Counted from the first letter of the stretch, positions 43,905 to 55,675 are shown. The stretch is DNA of 64,000 nucleotides from Ariolimax columbianus (GCA_036924085.1 JAVGWX010000004.1:75705590-75769589), one strand, 5' to 3'. Notes: generated by a model from the letters alone, not told the origin. Numbers and translations: made by a program.

Positions 43905-44095
43905 GTTGAAGCAATTCCCATAGCAGTATACGACAGATGAAACCAGGCATAGCACAACCGCCTGGAGGATCCTGGTTCACCTTAATTGGCAAGCTCAGGA
44001 TGTGAGGAAAACAAACTACTGCAACCGCCAATTAATGCCCTTTTCAGAGCACACAAAAAGAGTAGACTTACTCATTATGGGCATTAAATAAGAAC
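43905..44095 (+). repeat. Interspersed repeat family R, 3' part
   Basis: aaaccaggcatagcacaacc, gcctggaggatcctgg, ctcaggatgtgaggaaaac and ttactcattatgggcattaa match the right half of the long copy at 35.7-35.87 kb. Confidence 0.75.
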
Positions 44096-44460
44096 AACAA
44101 TAAATGAGTGCCTGCACAGAAAAGAGAGAAGAAATGGTATGACAAGATCATAAATGTCGAACGAGACGGCTATCAGTGAAACATGACAAGAAGAGAAGGT
44201 ATTGACATTGGCTAGAACACACACTAAGGAAATCAGCTGATATCATTACAAAACAGCAGCTGTTCTGAAATGCCCACAAGAAGAGAAATAGAGGCAGACC
44301 AAAAACACACGGTGAACAAACATGACGGAAACAACAATAAAATGTGGGCAGAGCTGTAACAGATGGTCCTTGGCAAGAGAACTTGGCATGTATTTGTTGA
44401 AGACCTGTGCTTCAAAGGGAGCTGAAAGGTTGTGATTGATTGTCCATTTTGATATTTGCT
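44096..44460 (+). pseudogene. LINE RT C-terminal relic
   Basis: Decayed reading gives RRYWHWLEHTLRKSADII, KKRNRGRPKTHGEQ and WQENLACICRRPVLQREL, a LINE polymerase C-terminus with its basic RGRPK motif. Stops interrupt the frame several times. Confidence 0.65.
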
Positions 44461-44469
44461 GGAGGGATT

Positions 44470-45430
44470 ACACATATGAGGAATAAAGATAGCTTGCCCA
44501 AGACAAGGTGCTTATTCCATACCAGGCTGAAAAAACATTAAATGTCTTAACCTGTGTTCGAACACGTATCTCCAGACTATGAGACAAGTATCCATCCTAA
44601 CAGTTCAGCCACACATGTGTCTCAAAGACAATATAACATGAGAAAACTAATCTTAAACAAGGCAACATAACAAATAATAATAAAACTCAGTTTTGCGCGC
44701 TCACATCTCAAATAAACACAAAAGAATAAATGCTAAATGTAAATGCAACATTAAACATTTTACCCTGTACATGTTCATGTGAAACATCTCAAGTATCTTT
44801 CTGCAACTCAAGTATTTCTCTATTTTGTTTTTCCCTTGCAAATTATTTTCTCCTTGCAAGGCAGTTCCTATTGAAAATTAGTTGAAAGATTTTGTTGATG
44901 TGCTCGGGACATCATGGTTGAGGGAAGAGTTGTCATTACGGATTCTGAAAAGGAATAGAGATTGATAACATTGCAGGAGATTCAAAGACAAGAGAAAGAA
45001 TTTAGTAAATGTTAACGACTGCGTAAACATTTTTGTGAATAAACATTTTACAACTTCAACAACAACACTATTTGATAGAATTGAAAATATGTTATGAATT
45101 TCAGTCAACAGAAAATATTTTATGAATTTCTTAGACAAATGCAAACTATTTAATAAACTTCACTGACAATAAATATTTTTTGAATTTAATTGATAATACA
45201 AAAATTATCAGAGTGCTCCATCAAGGCTTTGTTTAGAGTAGCATAGTCTATTAAGATGGACTCGCACATCGGCTAACCACTCTTTGTGGCACTTGTCCCA
45301 ACGCAGCGGAGTAATAAGCTGCACAAGTCTAGCCCGCAAAGCAGGAAATCCTCCTCCCAACTACATCCACCTCTCGCCAGAGCTGAGACCTGCATAGGGG
45401 CATCTGCCCCTGTAGAAGTACAGCTCGATT
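44470..45430. other. Unassigned
   Basis: A tctattaagatggactcgca motif (about 45,248) is shared with the body of SINE T1 (32,635). Otherwise nothing recognised. Confidence 0.4.
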
Positions 45431-45441
45431 AAGACTAAGAC

Positions 45442-45603
45442 TCTGCCAAAGACGGATGTGTCGGACCGAAAGGTGCAAATATCGCAGTCAAGCTGTAAAC
45501 TAGCGACACAACGCATTCCATTCTCCGGAATACATCCTGCTACTTGCAAAGCTCTGTTCAGAGCTCGGTAGCGGGAGATTGAGAACAAACGCAGAAGAAG
45601 AAG
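45442..45603 (+). mobile_element. Retroposon family S, copy S4 (5'-truncated)
   Basis: The 162-bp 3' part of family S (gtgtcggaccgaaaggtgca to gagcggtagcggg-like ctcggtagcgggagattgag) with a gcagaagaagaag tail, flanked by a perfect 11-bp duplication (aagactaagac at 45431-45441 and 45604-45614). 5' truncation plus duplication is the mark of target-primed reverse transcription. Confidence 0.88.
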
Positions 45604-45614
45604 AAGACTAAGAC

Positions 45615-46120
45615 AGAAATATTATGATGAATTTCAATAAGAACATATAGGTTAAGGGAATCCTTCAGCAGACTAAACTGCTGAATGGGAATGAAGTGTT
45701 AGACGTCAGTATACTATAGTCTATTTCCCTTCTTCACTGACTTTTTCATCCCTTACTGTATGAAATCATACACTATTTTATTAATTTCAATGAAATGAGA
45801 AAATACTTTATGAATTTCAGTGTAAAATAATTAGGTATGGTTAGATACCGTGCTAAAACGAAGCCTTTGTTATAATCAAAATGTCTTCTCCAGGGACAAC
45901 ACAAATAATGAACTAGAGAATCATAGTAAAGGGAAAGAATATATAATATAAAGATATGAACACATAAAACAGTTAGAAAAGGATACTTAGTTGGATAACA
46001 CATAAGAAATCATCATGTCTCCTCGTGTGAGAGGACGTCAGAGGCCGGATAACAAGCAGAAGTGACATGTGCAGAAGGGCGTAAGAAGTCGGAGAAGGCC
46101 AGATAAGCTGATAGTGGTCA
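45615..46120. other. Unassigned
   Basis: Nothing recognised. Confidence 0.4.
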
Positions 46121-46128
46121 AATACTGA

Positions 46129-46860
46129 ATGATAAAATTGTTGGTACACTTGAGGACTGTATTTGATGCTTTCCCATCAAAAGCTCAAAGCATCGTAATA
46201 GTTACAGACTCATTAGCTGCCCTTCAATCTCTGGAAGATGGTGGTCATCGTAAGTCTGAACTTACCCAAATATCCATAGACGCCACCAAACATATCCTAT
46301 ACCATGAAGTCGGAATAGTTGTGCAATCAATCCTTGGTCACTCAAATACATCAGGCAATGACAAGGCAAACAAACTGGCTAAGAAGGGATCAAGTCAAGA
46401 ACAATAATACACACCAACAACCCTACTGAAGAATGCGAACAAATAGGCTTGGCTGAATAGATGGGCAATATTTGGAGAGAAGTCTACAAACATTTGGCCA
46501 TCCCAAAGACAACTTCAACCTCCTGAATAGAAGAGACCAAAGCACCATTTTCTGACTTCGCAATCAACAGGTCACTGAATACAATCCAACCAAAACATAT
46601 TCTAGAGTACCCACTGTGCATGCATCCCTATGAAACTGTTGAAAACCGTATTTTTTTAAAATGTCTGACGCTTGTCTGTGTTAGGAAAGAGCTTCTTCCT
46701 CCAAGGCCAGACAAATGGAACACTTTGTACGGAACTAAACAACAGCTCACAAACATCTGCAGATGCCACTTTGTAGCATTGGGTCAAAGAGCATGAGCCA
46801 ACAAGTTGCTGGATCAATAACCAACCATCCATCAAATGGTAACACAGGTTCAATAGTTTA
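46129..46860 (+). pseudogene. RNase H LINE fragment
   Basis: The open part reads QSIVIVTDSLAALQSLED (RNase H Asp), then VQSILGHSNTSGNDKANKLA (decayed GHSxxxGNExAD, with final Asp as Asp-Lys-Ala-Asn), then decayed FNLLNRRDQSTIF and HASL-NC. It ends just before the nucleobindin exon at 46,900, so it lies in the following intron on the opposite strand. Confidence 0.7.
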
Positions 46861-46899
46861 TGAAATCAAAGAGATGGATGTTTCATGACATGATCTTAC

Positions 46900-47424
46900 C
46901 TGTGATTTTTGCTGTTGTTGCTGCTGGATTAGCTGGTCTTGTAAATCTTTCAGCTGCTTCTGTAGTTGGTGTGTATCAATTGGCTGATTTTGATTAAGCT
47001 GTTGTCCTTGAGGTGGTTGTTGTTGCCCTTGAAGTGGTTGCTGTTGTCCTTGAGGTGGCTGCTGCTGTTGTTGAAATTGGGGCTGCTGAAACTGTTGCTG
47101 TCCTTGTGGTGGCTGTTGTTGTTGCTGTTGACCTTGATGTGGTTGTTGCTGAAATTGCTGCTGTCCTTGTGGTGGTTGTTGTTGTTGCTGAAATTGCTGC
47201 TGTCCTTGTGGTGGTTGTTGTTGTTGCTGAAATTGCTGCTGTCCTTGTGGTGGTTGTTGTTGTTGCTGCTGAAACTGCTGTTGTCCTTGTGGTGGTGGTT
47301 GTTGCTGCTGCTGACCTTGTGGTGGTTGTTGTTGTTGTTGCTGCTGACCTTGATGTTGTGGTAGCTGCTGAAATTGCTGCTGTCCTTGAGTATGTTCCGA
47401 CTGGAACTTAAGGTCCTCAGGAGG
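46900..47424 (-). CDS. NUCB: Nucleobindin, Gln-rich C-terminal exon
   Basis: This 525-bp exon (175 codons, phase 0 at both ends) begins after ttataacag (acceptor at 47426-47425) and ends TCACAG|GTAAGA (donor at 46899). It opens with PPEDLKFQSEHTQGQQQ, then many blocks of QQQFQQQ and PPQGQQQ, and closes with QNQPIDTHQLQKQLKDLQDQ followed by a poly-Gln run and KSQ, which would form a coiled coil. Nucleobindins are Golgi/secretory calcium-binding proteins with a C-terminal Gln-rich, leucine-zipper-like segment; the repeated block here seems longer than in vertebrate NUCB1/2. The Leu- and Val-rich frames on the opposite strand are shadows. A further C-terminal exon should lie to the left; I did not find it. 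Confidence 0.82.
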
Positions 47425-47620
47425 CTGTTATAAAGGGCAAAGAGACTACATCACTTAATGTCTTATCAAATTACAATTTCTGTATATATTTTTGTACAAA
47501 TATTTCCAAGGCATACTTTTTCTTTATATGCTGAGCATACTATAACCTCCGTTGTGCCACCGCCGCGAAATCGTGACAGAAACAATTTACGCCAGTTTCA
47601 CCACCGCTGTGTGGCGCCAG

Positions 47621-50340
47621 TTCCAGGGTCATAGGTTTATCGTGTATAAGTGTCTGGGTTAATGCCTTAGAAATGGCTGAACATGCAGCTCCAGGGTCAT
47701 AGGTTTATCATGTATAAGTGTCTGGGTTAATGCCTTAGAAATGGCTGAACATGCAGTTCCAGGGACATAGGTTTATCATGTATAAGTGTCTGGGTTAATG
47801 CCTTAGAAATGGCTGAACATGCAGTTCCAGGGTCATAGGTTTATCATGTATAAGTGTCTGGGTTAATGCCTTAGAAATGGCTGAACATGCAGTTCCAGGG
47901 TCATAGGTTTATCATGTATAAGTGTCTGGGTTAATGCCTTTGAAATGGCTGAACATGCAGCTCCAGGGTCATAGGTTTATCATGTATAAGTGTCTGGGTT
48001 AATGCCTTAGAAATGGCTGAACATGCAGTTCCAGGGTCATAGGTTTATCATGTATAAGTGTCTGGGTTAATGCCTTAGAAATGGCTGAACATGCAGTTCC
48101 AGGGTCATAGGTTTATCATGTATAAGTGTCTGGGTTAATGCCTTAGAAATGGCTGAACATGCAGTTCCAGGGTCATAGGTTTATCATGTATAAGTGTCTG
48201 GGTTAATGCCTTAGAAATGGCTGAACATGCAGTTCCAGGGTCATAGGTTTATCATGTATAAGTGTCTGGGTTAATGCCTTAGAAATGGCTGAACATGCAG
48301 TTCCAGGGTCATAGGTTTATCATGTATAAGTGTCTGGGTTAATGCCTTAGAAATGGCTGAACATGCAGTTCCAGGGTCATAGGTTTATCATGTATAAGTG
48401 TCTGGGTTAATGCCTTAGAAATGGCTGAACATGCAGTTCCAGGGTCATAGGTTTATCATGTATAAGTGTCTGGGTTAATGCCTTAGAAATGGCTGAACAT
48501 GCAGTTCCAGGGTCATAGGTTTATCATGTATAAGTGTCTGGGTTAATGCCTTAGAAATGGCTGAACATGCAGTTCCAGGGTCATAGGTTTATCATGTATA
48601 AGTGTCTGGGTTAATGCCTTAGAAATGGCTGAACATGCAGTTCCAGGGTCATAGGTTTATCATGTATAAGTGTCTGGGTTAATGCCTTAGAAATGGCTGA
48701 ACATGCAGTTCCAGGGTCATAGGTTTATCATGTATAAGTGTCTGGGTTAATGCCTTAGAAATGGCTGAACATGCAGCTCCAGGGTCATAGGTTTATCATG
48801 TATAAGTGTCTGGGTTAATGCCTTAGAAATGGCTGAACATGCAGTTCCAGGGTCATAGGTTTATCATGTATAAGTGTCTGGGTTAATGCCTTAGAAATGG
48901 CTGAACATGCAGTTCCGGGGTCATAGGTTTATCATGTATAAGTGTCTGGGTTAATGCCTTAGAAATGGCTGAACATGCAGCTCCAGGGTCATAGGTTTAT
49001 CATGTATAAGTGTCTGGGTTAATGCCTTAGAAATGGCTGAACATGCAGTTCCAGGGTCATAGGTTTATCATGTATAAGTGTCTGGGTTAATGCCTTAGAA
49101 ATGGCTGAACATGCAGTTCCAGGGTCATAGGTTTATCATGTATAAGTGTCTGGGTTAATGCCTTAGAAATGGCTGAACATGCAGTTCCAGGGTCATAGGT
49201 TTATCATGTATAAGTGTCTGGGTTAATGCCTTAGAAATGGCTGAACATGCAGTTCCAGGGTCATAGGTTTATCATGTATAAGTGTCTGGGTTAATGCCTT
49301 AGAAATGGCTGAACATGCAGTTCCAGGGTCATAGGTTTATCATGTATAAGTGTCTGGGTTAATGCCTTAGAAATGGCTGAACATGCAGTTCCAGGGTCAT
49401 AGGTTTATCATGTATAAGTGTCTGGGTTAATGCCTTAGAAATGGCTGAACATGCAGTTCCAGGGTCATAGGTTTATCATGTATAAGTGTCTGGGTTAATG
49501 CCTTAGAAATGGCTGAACATGCAGTTCCAGGGTCATAGGTTTATCATGTATAAGTGTCTGGGTTAATGCCTTAGAAATGGCTGAACATGCAGTTCCAGGG
49601 TCATAGGTTTATCATGTATAAGTGTCTGGGTTAATGCCTTAGAAATGGCTGAACATGCAGTTCCAGGGTCATAGGTTTATCATGTATAAGTGTCTGGGTT
49701 AATGCCGTAGAAATGGCTGAACATGCAGCTCCAGGGTCATAGGTTTATCATGTATAAGTGTCTGGGTTAATGCCTTAGAAATGGCTGAACATGCAGTTCC
49801 AGGGTCATAGGTTTATCATGTATAAGTGTCTGGGTTAATGCCTTAGAAATGGCTGAACATGCAGTTCCGGGGTCATAGGTTTATCATGTATAAGTGTCTG
49901 GGTTAATGCCTTAGAAATGGCTGAACATGCAGCTCCAGGGTCATAGGTTTATCATGTATAAGTGTCTGGGTTAATGCCTTAGAAATGGCTGAACGTGCAG
50001 TTCCAGGGTCATAGGTTTATCATGTATAAGTGTCTGGGTTAATGCCTTAGAAATGGCTGAACATGCAGTTCCAGGGTCATAGGTTTATCATGTATAAGTG
50101 TCTGGGTTAATGCCTTAGAAATGGCTGAACATGCAGTTCCAGGGTCATAGGTTTATCATGTATAAGTGTCTGGGTTAATGCCTTAGAAATGGCTGAACAT
50201 ACAGTTCCAGGGTCATAGGTTTATCATGTATAAGTGTCTGGGTTAATGCCTTAGAAATGGCTGAACATGCAGTTCCAGGGTCATAGGTTTATCATGTATA
50301 AGTGTCTGAGTTAATGCCTTAGAAATGGCTGAACATGCGG
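47621..50340 (+). repeat. 68-bp satellite, 40 tandem copies
   Basis: From 47,621 to 50,340 is 2,720 bp, exactly 40 x 68. The unit starts ttccagggtcataggtttat and ends gaaatggctgaacatgcag. Units differ by few substitutions: g/a at cgtg in the first, ttcc or ctcc at the start, ggga/gggt, and cgtgcag once. No indels change the period. It lies in the nucleobindin intron (47,425-53,618). Confidence 0.97.
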
Positions 50341-50488
50341 GTATTTGAAAACTGAAAACTAGGCAACTTCCATCCGCACGATTCTTGTAGAACAATGGCT
50401 TGTTGTTGATTTGATAGAGAATTTTGAAATGATCTCTTCTCCTTGTCAATGAAGGTTCTTCCATTATTGAGGATGATGAAGTTAAGGT
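50341..50488. other. Unique spacer between two arrays
   Basis: 148 bp without repeats, containing gaacaatggcttgttgttga. No gene. Confidence 0.6.
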
Positions 50489-51455
50489 GTTGTCACCAGT
50501 GGTTGATCTCATATTCTTGGTTTGTCTATCTCCAGAAGCGAATGCCTTACCTCTCTGTTATAGGTACCCTGTCCATGACCATTGTCACCAGTGGTTGATC
50601 TCATATTCTTGGTTTGTCTATCTCCAGAAGCGAATGCCTTACCTCTCTGTTATAGGTACCCTGTCCATGATCATTGTCACCAGTGGTTGATCTCATATTC
50701 TTGGTTTGTCTATCTCCAGAAGCGAATGCCTTACCTCTCTGTTATAGGTACCCTGTCCATGATCATTGTCACCAGTGGTTGATCTCATATTCTTGGTTTG
50801 TCTATCTCCAGAAGCGAATGCCTTACCTCTCTGTTATAGGTACCCTGTCCATGATCATTGTCACCAGTGGTTGATCTCATATTCTTGGTTTGTCTATCTC
50901 CAGAAGCGAATGCCTTACCTCTCTGTTATAGGTACCCTGTCCATGATCATTGTCACCAGTGGTTGATCTCATATTCTTGGTTTGTCTATCTCCAGAAGCG
51001 AATGCCTTACCTCTCTGTTATAGGTACCCTGTCCATGATCATTGTCACCAGTGGTTGATCTCATGTTCTTGGTTTGTCTATCTCCAGAAGCGAATGCCTT
51101 ACCTCTCTGTTATAGGTACCCTGTCCATGATCATTGTCACCAGTGGTTGATCTCATGTTCTTGGTTTGTCTATCTCCAGAAGCGAATGCCTTACCTCTCT
51201 GTTATAGGTACCCTGTCCATGATCATTGTCACCAGTGGTTGATCTCATATTCTTGGTTTGTCTATCTCCAGAAGCGAATGCCTTACCTCTCTGTTATAGG
51301 TACCCTGTCCATGATCATTGTCACCAGTGGTTGATCTCATATTCTTGGTTTGTCTATCTCCAGAAGCGAATGCCTTACCTCTCTGTTATAGGTACCCTGT
51401 TCATGACCATTGTCACCAGTGGTTGATCTCATATTCTTGGTTTGTCTATCTCCAT
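50489..51455 (+). repeat. 92-bp tandem repeat, about 10.5 copies
   Basis: The unit ttgtcaccagtggttgatct to ccctgtccatgatca repeats every 92 bp. Copies are almost identical, with few changes (atattc or atgttc). Each copy contains ggttgatctcat and gaagcgaatgccttacctc. The 66-codon ORFs spanning each pair of units are a result of the period not being a multiple of 3. Confidence 0.97.
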
Positions 51456-52785
51456 GAATGTTCAGCCCCACTTGAAGACATTCATTAGCTGCATGAATAT
51501 GGGAACATACTAAAACCTATCAATGCCCCATACGTTACAGGAGCTTTGACATCAAACTTTAGTTGTTTTGTCTTCGTTAGTGTGAAACCAGAAGTTCCTG
51601 ACAGATGGCAAACTGATCTTGTCAGGAGTTGAACTTAGCTATCTGATGTATTTGTAATTCTTCTCTTAGAATCCTGTGAAGATAACCTTCTGTTATTTCC
51701 CAAACTGTCGGACATTGATTGAAACACCGTCTGATGAGTTTGGGCAGCATGAGAGTTGTCAGATGATGTCATCTGCTGAATGTCAAAAATCCTTAAATCA
51801 TTTAAACCATTCATAACAATGTATTTGGCTCAATCACAGATCTCCAGTTTCTGTGAATGTCTTGCTGAGCTTGAAACAAAACTTAATGATTGTCATAAGA
51901 TTCAGATATTTCAAGAATACAATCTGCTACAGGATCACAACTATAGAATCACAACAGAAAAATGTGGGAAATGAAAAAGTCATCATTAGGCAGTGCCGCT
52001 GACTAGAAGTTACCATGACATCACATTGTTGTACAATTTCTAAAGTTCTGAACCTTTTGAACGAACCTCATATAACTAAATTCTCCAGAATTATACGCAA
52101 GAAATTGTCTCGGACAGCAAACGCCAAGTTTCTGTCCTTTTCCACAATGAGACTGTTTCCATTGACAGGAAATGGGATGATTTTGGTGTCTGGTGTCCAT
52201 CCATAAGCTACAGTTGGCACTTGATCTATGAGAAGGTAAACTTACTTCAAACCATCTGTTGCCTTGCAGGAAGTCTGCTGACAGCCTAACGCTAGGGAGA
52301 GTTACCCCAAATGAAAATACTTGCCAAAAGTTGATATCTTGGGTTGTTGTTGCTTCTTAAGCTACTCGTGATGAGTTAACCTTTGATACTTCTGTGGTAG
52401 CGGGTTACAGTGGCTCTTCTTTCATCCTGAGGTGTACTTGATAAGGTGGACCAGGGTCCTTCTGGCTGTAGTACACTGTGAGGCTCCTCAGTAAGCTCCT
52501 CAGTATGGTCGATCCCCACCTCATTGGCCAGACTGCTGGGACACATCCTGTTTCCAGGAGCATAAATGAGGACATTGTGGTGGTGGAGGAGGAATTTGGC
52601 TAGTATATTTCACCTGACCTTGATTAGTCTCCGCTCCATTATTGATATCCCTTACCAGGGGCTCACTTTGAATAGACATGCCTCCTCAAAAGGAGCTGGA
52701 CATCAGCCAGTGCAGAGGCATCAAACCATCGGAAGTTTCTGTGGATCGACTGTCTTCGCCATGCTAGTCAATGGTAATAAAAGAA
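51456..52785. other. Intron sequence, nothing recognised
   Basis: No gene or repeat recognised apart from a short repeat of ctcctcagtaagctcctcag near 52,480-52,505. Confidence 0.5.
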
Positions 52786-53612
52786 GCTGACATGTGAGTT
52801 CAACGGTTGTGAAATGGCTGGTATGTGGGTTCAACAGTAATAATGGAAGGACCCATAGCTAACTGCTAGCGTCAGTGAACCAGAGCTGCCAAGACCCTTC
52901 TACACTTCCACGTGGTGATCCTGGATAACAGGCTGCAACAGGACAGACTGGCTAAGGAGAAGGAAATGAAGAGGGAATGCTAACCCGTTACTCAAAACAC
53001 GCTTGCTGAAGTCGGATGTGTTGGACCGAAAGGTGCAAATATCGCAGTCAAACTGTTAACTACGATACAACGCATTCCGTTCTCTGAATTACATTCTGCT
53101 CGTTAAGCCCCTTTCAGGGTTTGGTAGCGGGAGTTTGAGAACGAACGAAGCCAAGCCAGTAGTAATGAAAGAGCTGACATGTAGGTTAACTTACATGTGG
53201 GTTTAACAGTAATGAAAGCGCTGACATGTGGGTTTAACAGTAATGAAAGAGCTGAAATGTGGGTCTAACAGTAATGAAAGAGCTGACATGTGGGTTTAAC
53301 AGTAATGACATGGCTGACATGTGGGTTTAACAGTAATGACAGGGCTTGTATGTGGGTCTACCAGTAATGACAGGGCTGGCATGTGGGTCTAACAGTAATG
53401 ACAGGGCTAACAGTAATGACAGGGCTGACATGTGGGTCTAACAGTAATGACAGGGCTGGCATGTGGGTCTAACAGTAATGACAGGGCTGGCATGTGGGTC
53501 TAACAGTAATGACAGGGCTAACAGTAATGACAGGGCTGACATGTGGGTCTAACAGTAATGACAGGGCTGGCATGTGGGTCTAACAGTAATGACAGGGCTG
53601 GCATGTGGGTCA
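52786..53612 (+). repeat. 31-bp minisatellite, interrupted by retroposon S5
   Basis: The unit is gtctaacagtaatgacaggg followed by ctggcatgtgg. About 14-16 units lie to the right of S5 and one or two diverged units (ctggtatgtgggttcaacag) lie to the left, showing that S5 inserted inside the array. The array runs to within a few bases of the nucleobindin donor at 53,613-53,618. Confidence 0.92.
52850..53157 (+). mobile_element. Retroposon family S, copy S5
   Basis: 308 bp of family S, lacking the first 50 bp or so, from cccatagctaactgctagcg to gaacgaacgaagccaagcc. Flanked by agtaataatggaag (52836-52849) and agtagtaatgaaag (53158-53171), 12 of 14 matching; as the host is a tandem array part of this match could come from the array itself. 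Confidence 0.85.
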
Positions 53613-53618
53613 ACTTAC

Positions 53619-53702
53619 ATGAACCACGCCAGGTTGGGCGTGATGAGACTCAATAAATTGATTATAATCTTCATTTGAAAACACAGGCTCCTCGTCAACA
53701 GT
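53619..53702 (-). CDS. NUCB: Nucleobindin, short acidic exon
   Basis: An 84-bp exon (28 codons, phase 0 at both ends) after gtcttccag (acceptor at 53704-53703) and before CAT|GTAAGT (donor at 53618). It encodes TVDEEPVFSNEDYNQFIES then HHAQPGVVH. In the joined protein this gives DEGWK-TVDEEPVFS and VVH-PPEDLKF, which is the region after the second EF-hand of nucleobindin, where a Thr-(Val/Leu)-acidic start and an EE-x-(Y/L) helix are typical. Confidence 0.8.
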
Positions 53703-53859
53703 CTGGAAGACGGATGAAATGCATTATAAATATCAGTCAATTTTGGATGACACAACGGAGGGACATTAAAAAAAAAATGTAGCTTTTCAATCAACCGAAA
53801 CATACACAAAAATTAAATGCAATAGAATGTGGTCAATTCCAAACGATAAGTATGCTTCT

Positions 53860-54345
53860 AAAATTCTTTTGAAGAAAACTAAGATTAGAATTTATGGAAA
53901 GATAGAGGACGTACTGAAAGATAACCAGTTTGGATTTCGCAAGGCCAGAGGCACACGGGATACCATCGGATCATTGCAGCTTCTCGCAAAAAGAATGATC
54001 GATCAAGGACGACCACCATTTATCTATTTTATTGACTACAAGAAAGCCTTTGAGCGAGTACCCTGGAGCAAACTTTTTCAGATGCTGCAACAAATAGGTA
54101 TAAAAAGATCACTTATTAATTAAATCAAGTCCTGTATGAAAATCAAGAGGCGATTATTTCAATCACAGAAGGTCTCACAGATCCAGTTTCCATAAAACAG
54201 GGCTTGCAGGGTGGCCAAGGCTCACATTTACATCTCATGCATGCAGGGACATTAAAGTACAGACCTATGCTGAAATGAAGACTACAGAGAATAGGATCAA
54301 ATGGAGAGACATGCTCAGACAGCCTGACAAGCAGTCTCAGGACTG
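53860..54345 (+). pseudogene. LINE RT fingers/palm fragment
   Basis: Reads LKKTKIRIYGKIEDVLKDNQ, FGFRKARGTRDTIGSLQLLA, then IYFIDYKKAFERVPWSKLF with the first catalytic Asp. The frame stops at 54,123. The C-terminal part is reduced to decayed TAEMKTTENRIKWRDMLRQ-like text and then a (GAT)n run at about 54,353-54,370. Confidence 0.75.
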
Positions 54346-54814
54346 ATCAACCAGATGATGATGATGATGAATCAAGCAAAGTACACAAAAGTCAACTCCT
54401 AACCTCAGAAATGAGATATCTACGGAAGGTATTTCAGGTAACAAACGAGGTTTATGTCTAGGCTATTGTTGTTGAATGTTAATGCTTTCCTCTTTTGTAT
54501 GCACTAAAAAGGGTGTTAGGTGGCAGGTTACAGTAGCTTTCTTCACATCCTGAGCGCGGTCTTCCAGGCAGCTGTGCTACACTCTGCTTCATTTGTGAGA
54601 TTCTCACTACTATGTGGATCACATCTATCACCACCTCATCACCCAGACTACAAACAACATATCTTATATGGAGAACCTAAAACAGAAATCAGACTTGGGT
54701 CATCCTATGCAGAAAATGGGGATACAGCGATGACGACATCTGTGCATATAGCGCTGTCCAAGAACACCTCATGACGTGCCCAAATATACTACAAATGGAT
54801 GACTAGATAGAGGG

Positions 54815-55080
54815 AAATGGCAAAGCGGTCAGTGTGGCAGAACACTCGACCTCTACCGTATGAGATGGGTGCTATAGACAGGGAATGTAAGTAAATTAGT
54901 CAGCCTGAAACAGTATCCAGGGAGAACTGCATGGATGTGAGATCTGCATCAGTATGTTTATCTGACCCTGAGTAACCTACAATATGTTTTACCTGATCCT
55001 AACTAACACAGTCTGATCAGTATATTTTACCTGACCCTGACTACCATAGTTTGATCAGTATATTTTGCCTGATCAGACAT
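54815..55080 (+). repeat. tRNA-like SINE head and ctgatcagtatattttacct repeats
   Basis: aatggcaaagcggtcagtgt resembles an A box (TGGCAAAGCGG). About 120 bp later gatcagtatattttacctga occurs three times (to 55,075), partly matching the start of family R. Boundaries are uncertain. Confidence 0.4.
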
Positions 55081-55339
55081 TATTCCACACCCAGGTCATT
55101 TGAAAGTGTCTTGAAATACAGTTTTTCCAGACCTGAGTACAGACCTGAAACAGTAACTACAGAGGGTTGAGCATGGAGCTAGCAACATCCCCATGGAAAG
55201 CATACATATAAATAAAATGTATATCACACAAACATCTATCTATCCATCCATCTTCTCTGAATGCCAAACATGGCCCATGTGGCAGACAAAAAGTGCTCTC
55301 CAGTTTGAACAGTGTAATGCTACTTTTCAAAGTTCTTGA

Positions 55340-55620
55340 AGTTGTTTAGACCCATAGTTGTTGAGCCCCCTCTGATGATCGTTCTGTGAAGTCTCTTTTG
55401 GCCTTCCTCTGTTTCTGCTGCCATCTAGAGCCCACATAACGTTCCTGTAATGCCTGATCACCTTTTTTCCTTATGATGGTAGAAACATATTGCTGGTTGG
55501 TCTTGGATTCTTCCCAGCAACGTTTATTTCTCAGTGTCTTTGTCATTTTCCAGCTTTTGCATCCATATGTTATCACTGACATTATGTTGGAGTTAAACAT
55601 CCTGAGATGTGTGTTTGCTA
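55340..55620 (-). pseudogene. LINE RT C-terminal fragment
   Basis: The minus strand reads MFNSNIMSVITYGCKSWKMT, NQQYVSTIIRKKGDQALQE, matching the relic at 17.4-17.6 kb (SWKTIKTLENK; STIIRKKGG). A 30-codon stretch around INVAGKN has been lost. Confidence 0.7.
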
Positions 55621-55675
55621 ATTGATTTTGTTTTTCAAATGTTTGTTAGCTGTGTCGAAGGCAACAGTGAAGATC

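Noticed and set aside
46966..47411. Two 132-codon plus-strand ORFs rich in Leu/Trp or Val/Ala
   Set aside because: They are antisense readings of the Gln-rich nucleobindin exon, whose splice sites and phase match the other two exons.
50487..51426. Series of 66-codon ORFs, one per 92-bp repeat unit
   Set aside because: A 92-bp period shifts frame each unit, so the same ORF arises automatically; there is no start context or homology.
47621..51455. Possible CRISPR array
   Set aside because: Units are directly adjacent without unique spacers, and the genome is eukaryotic. These are satellites.
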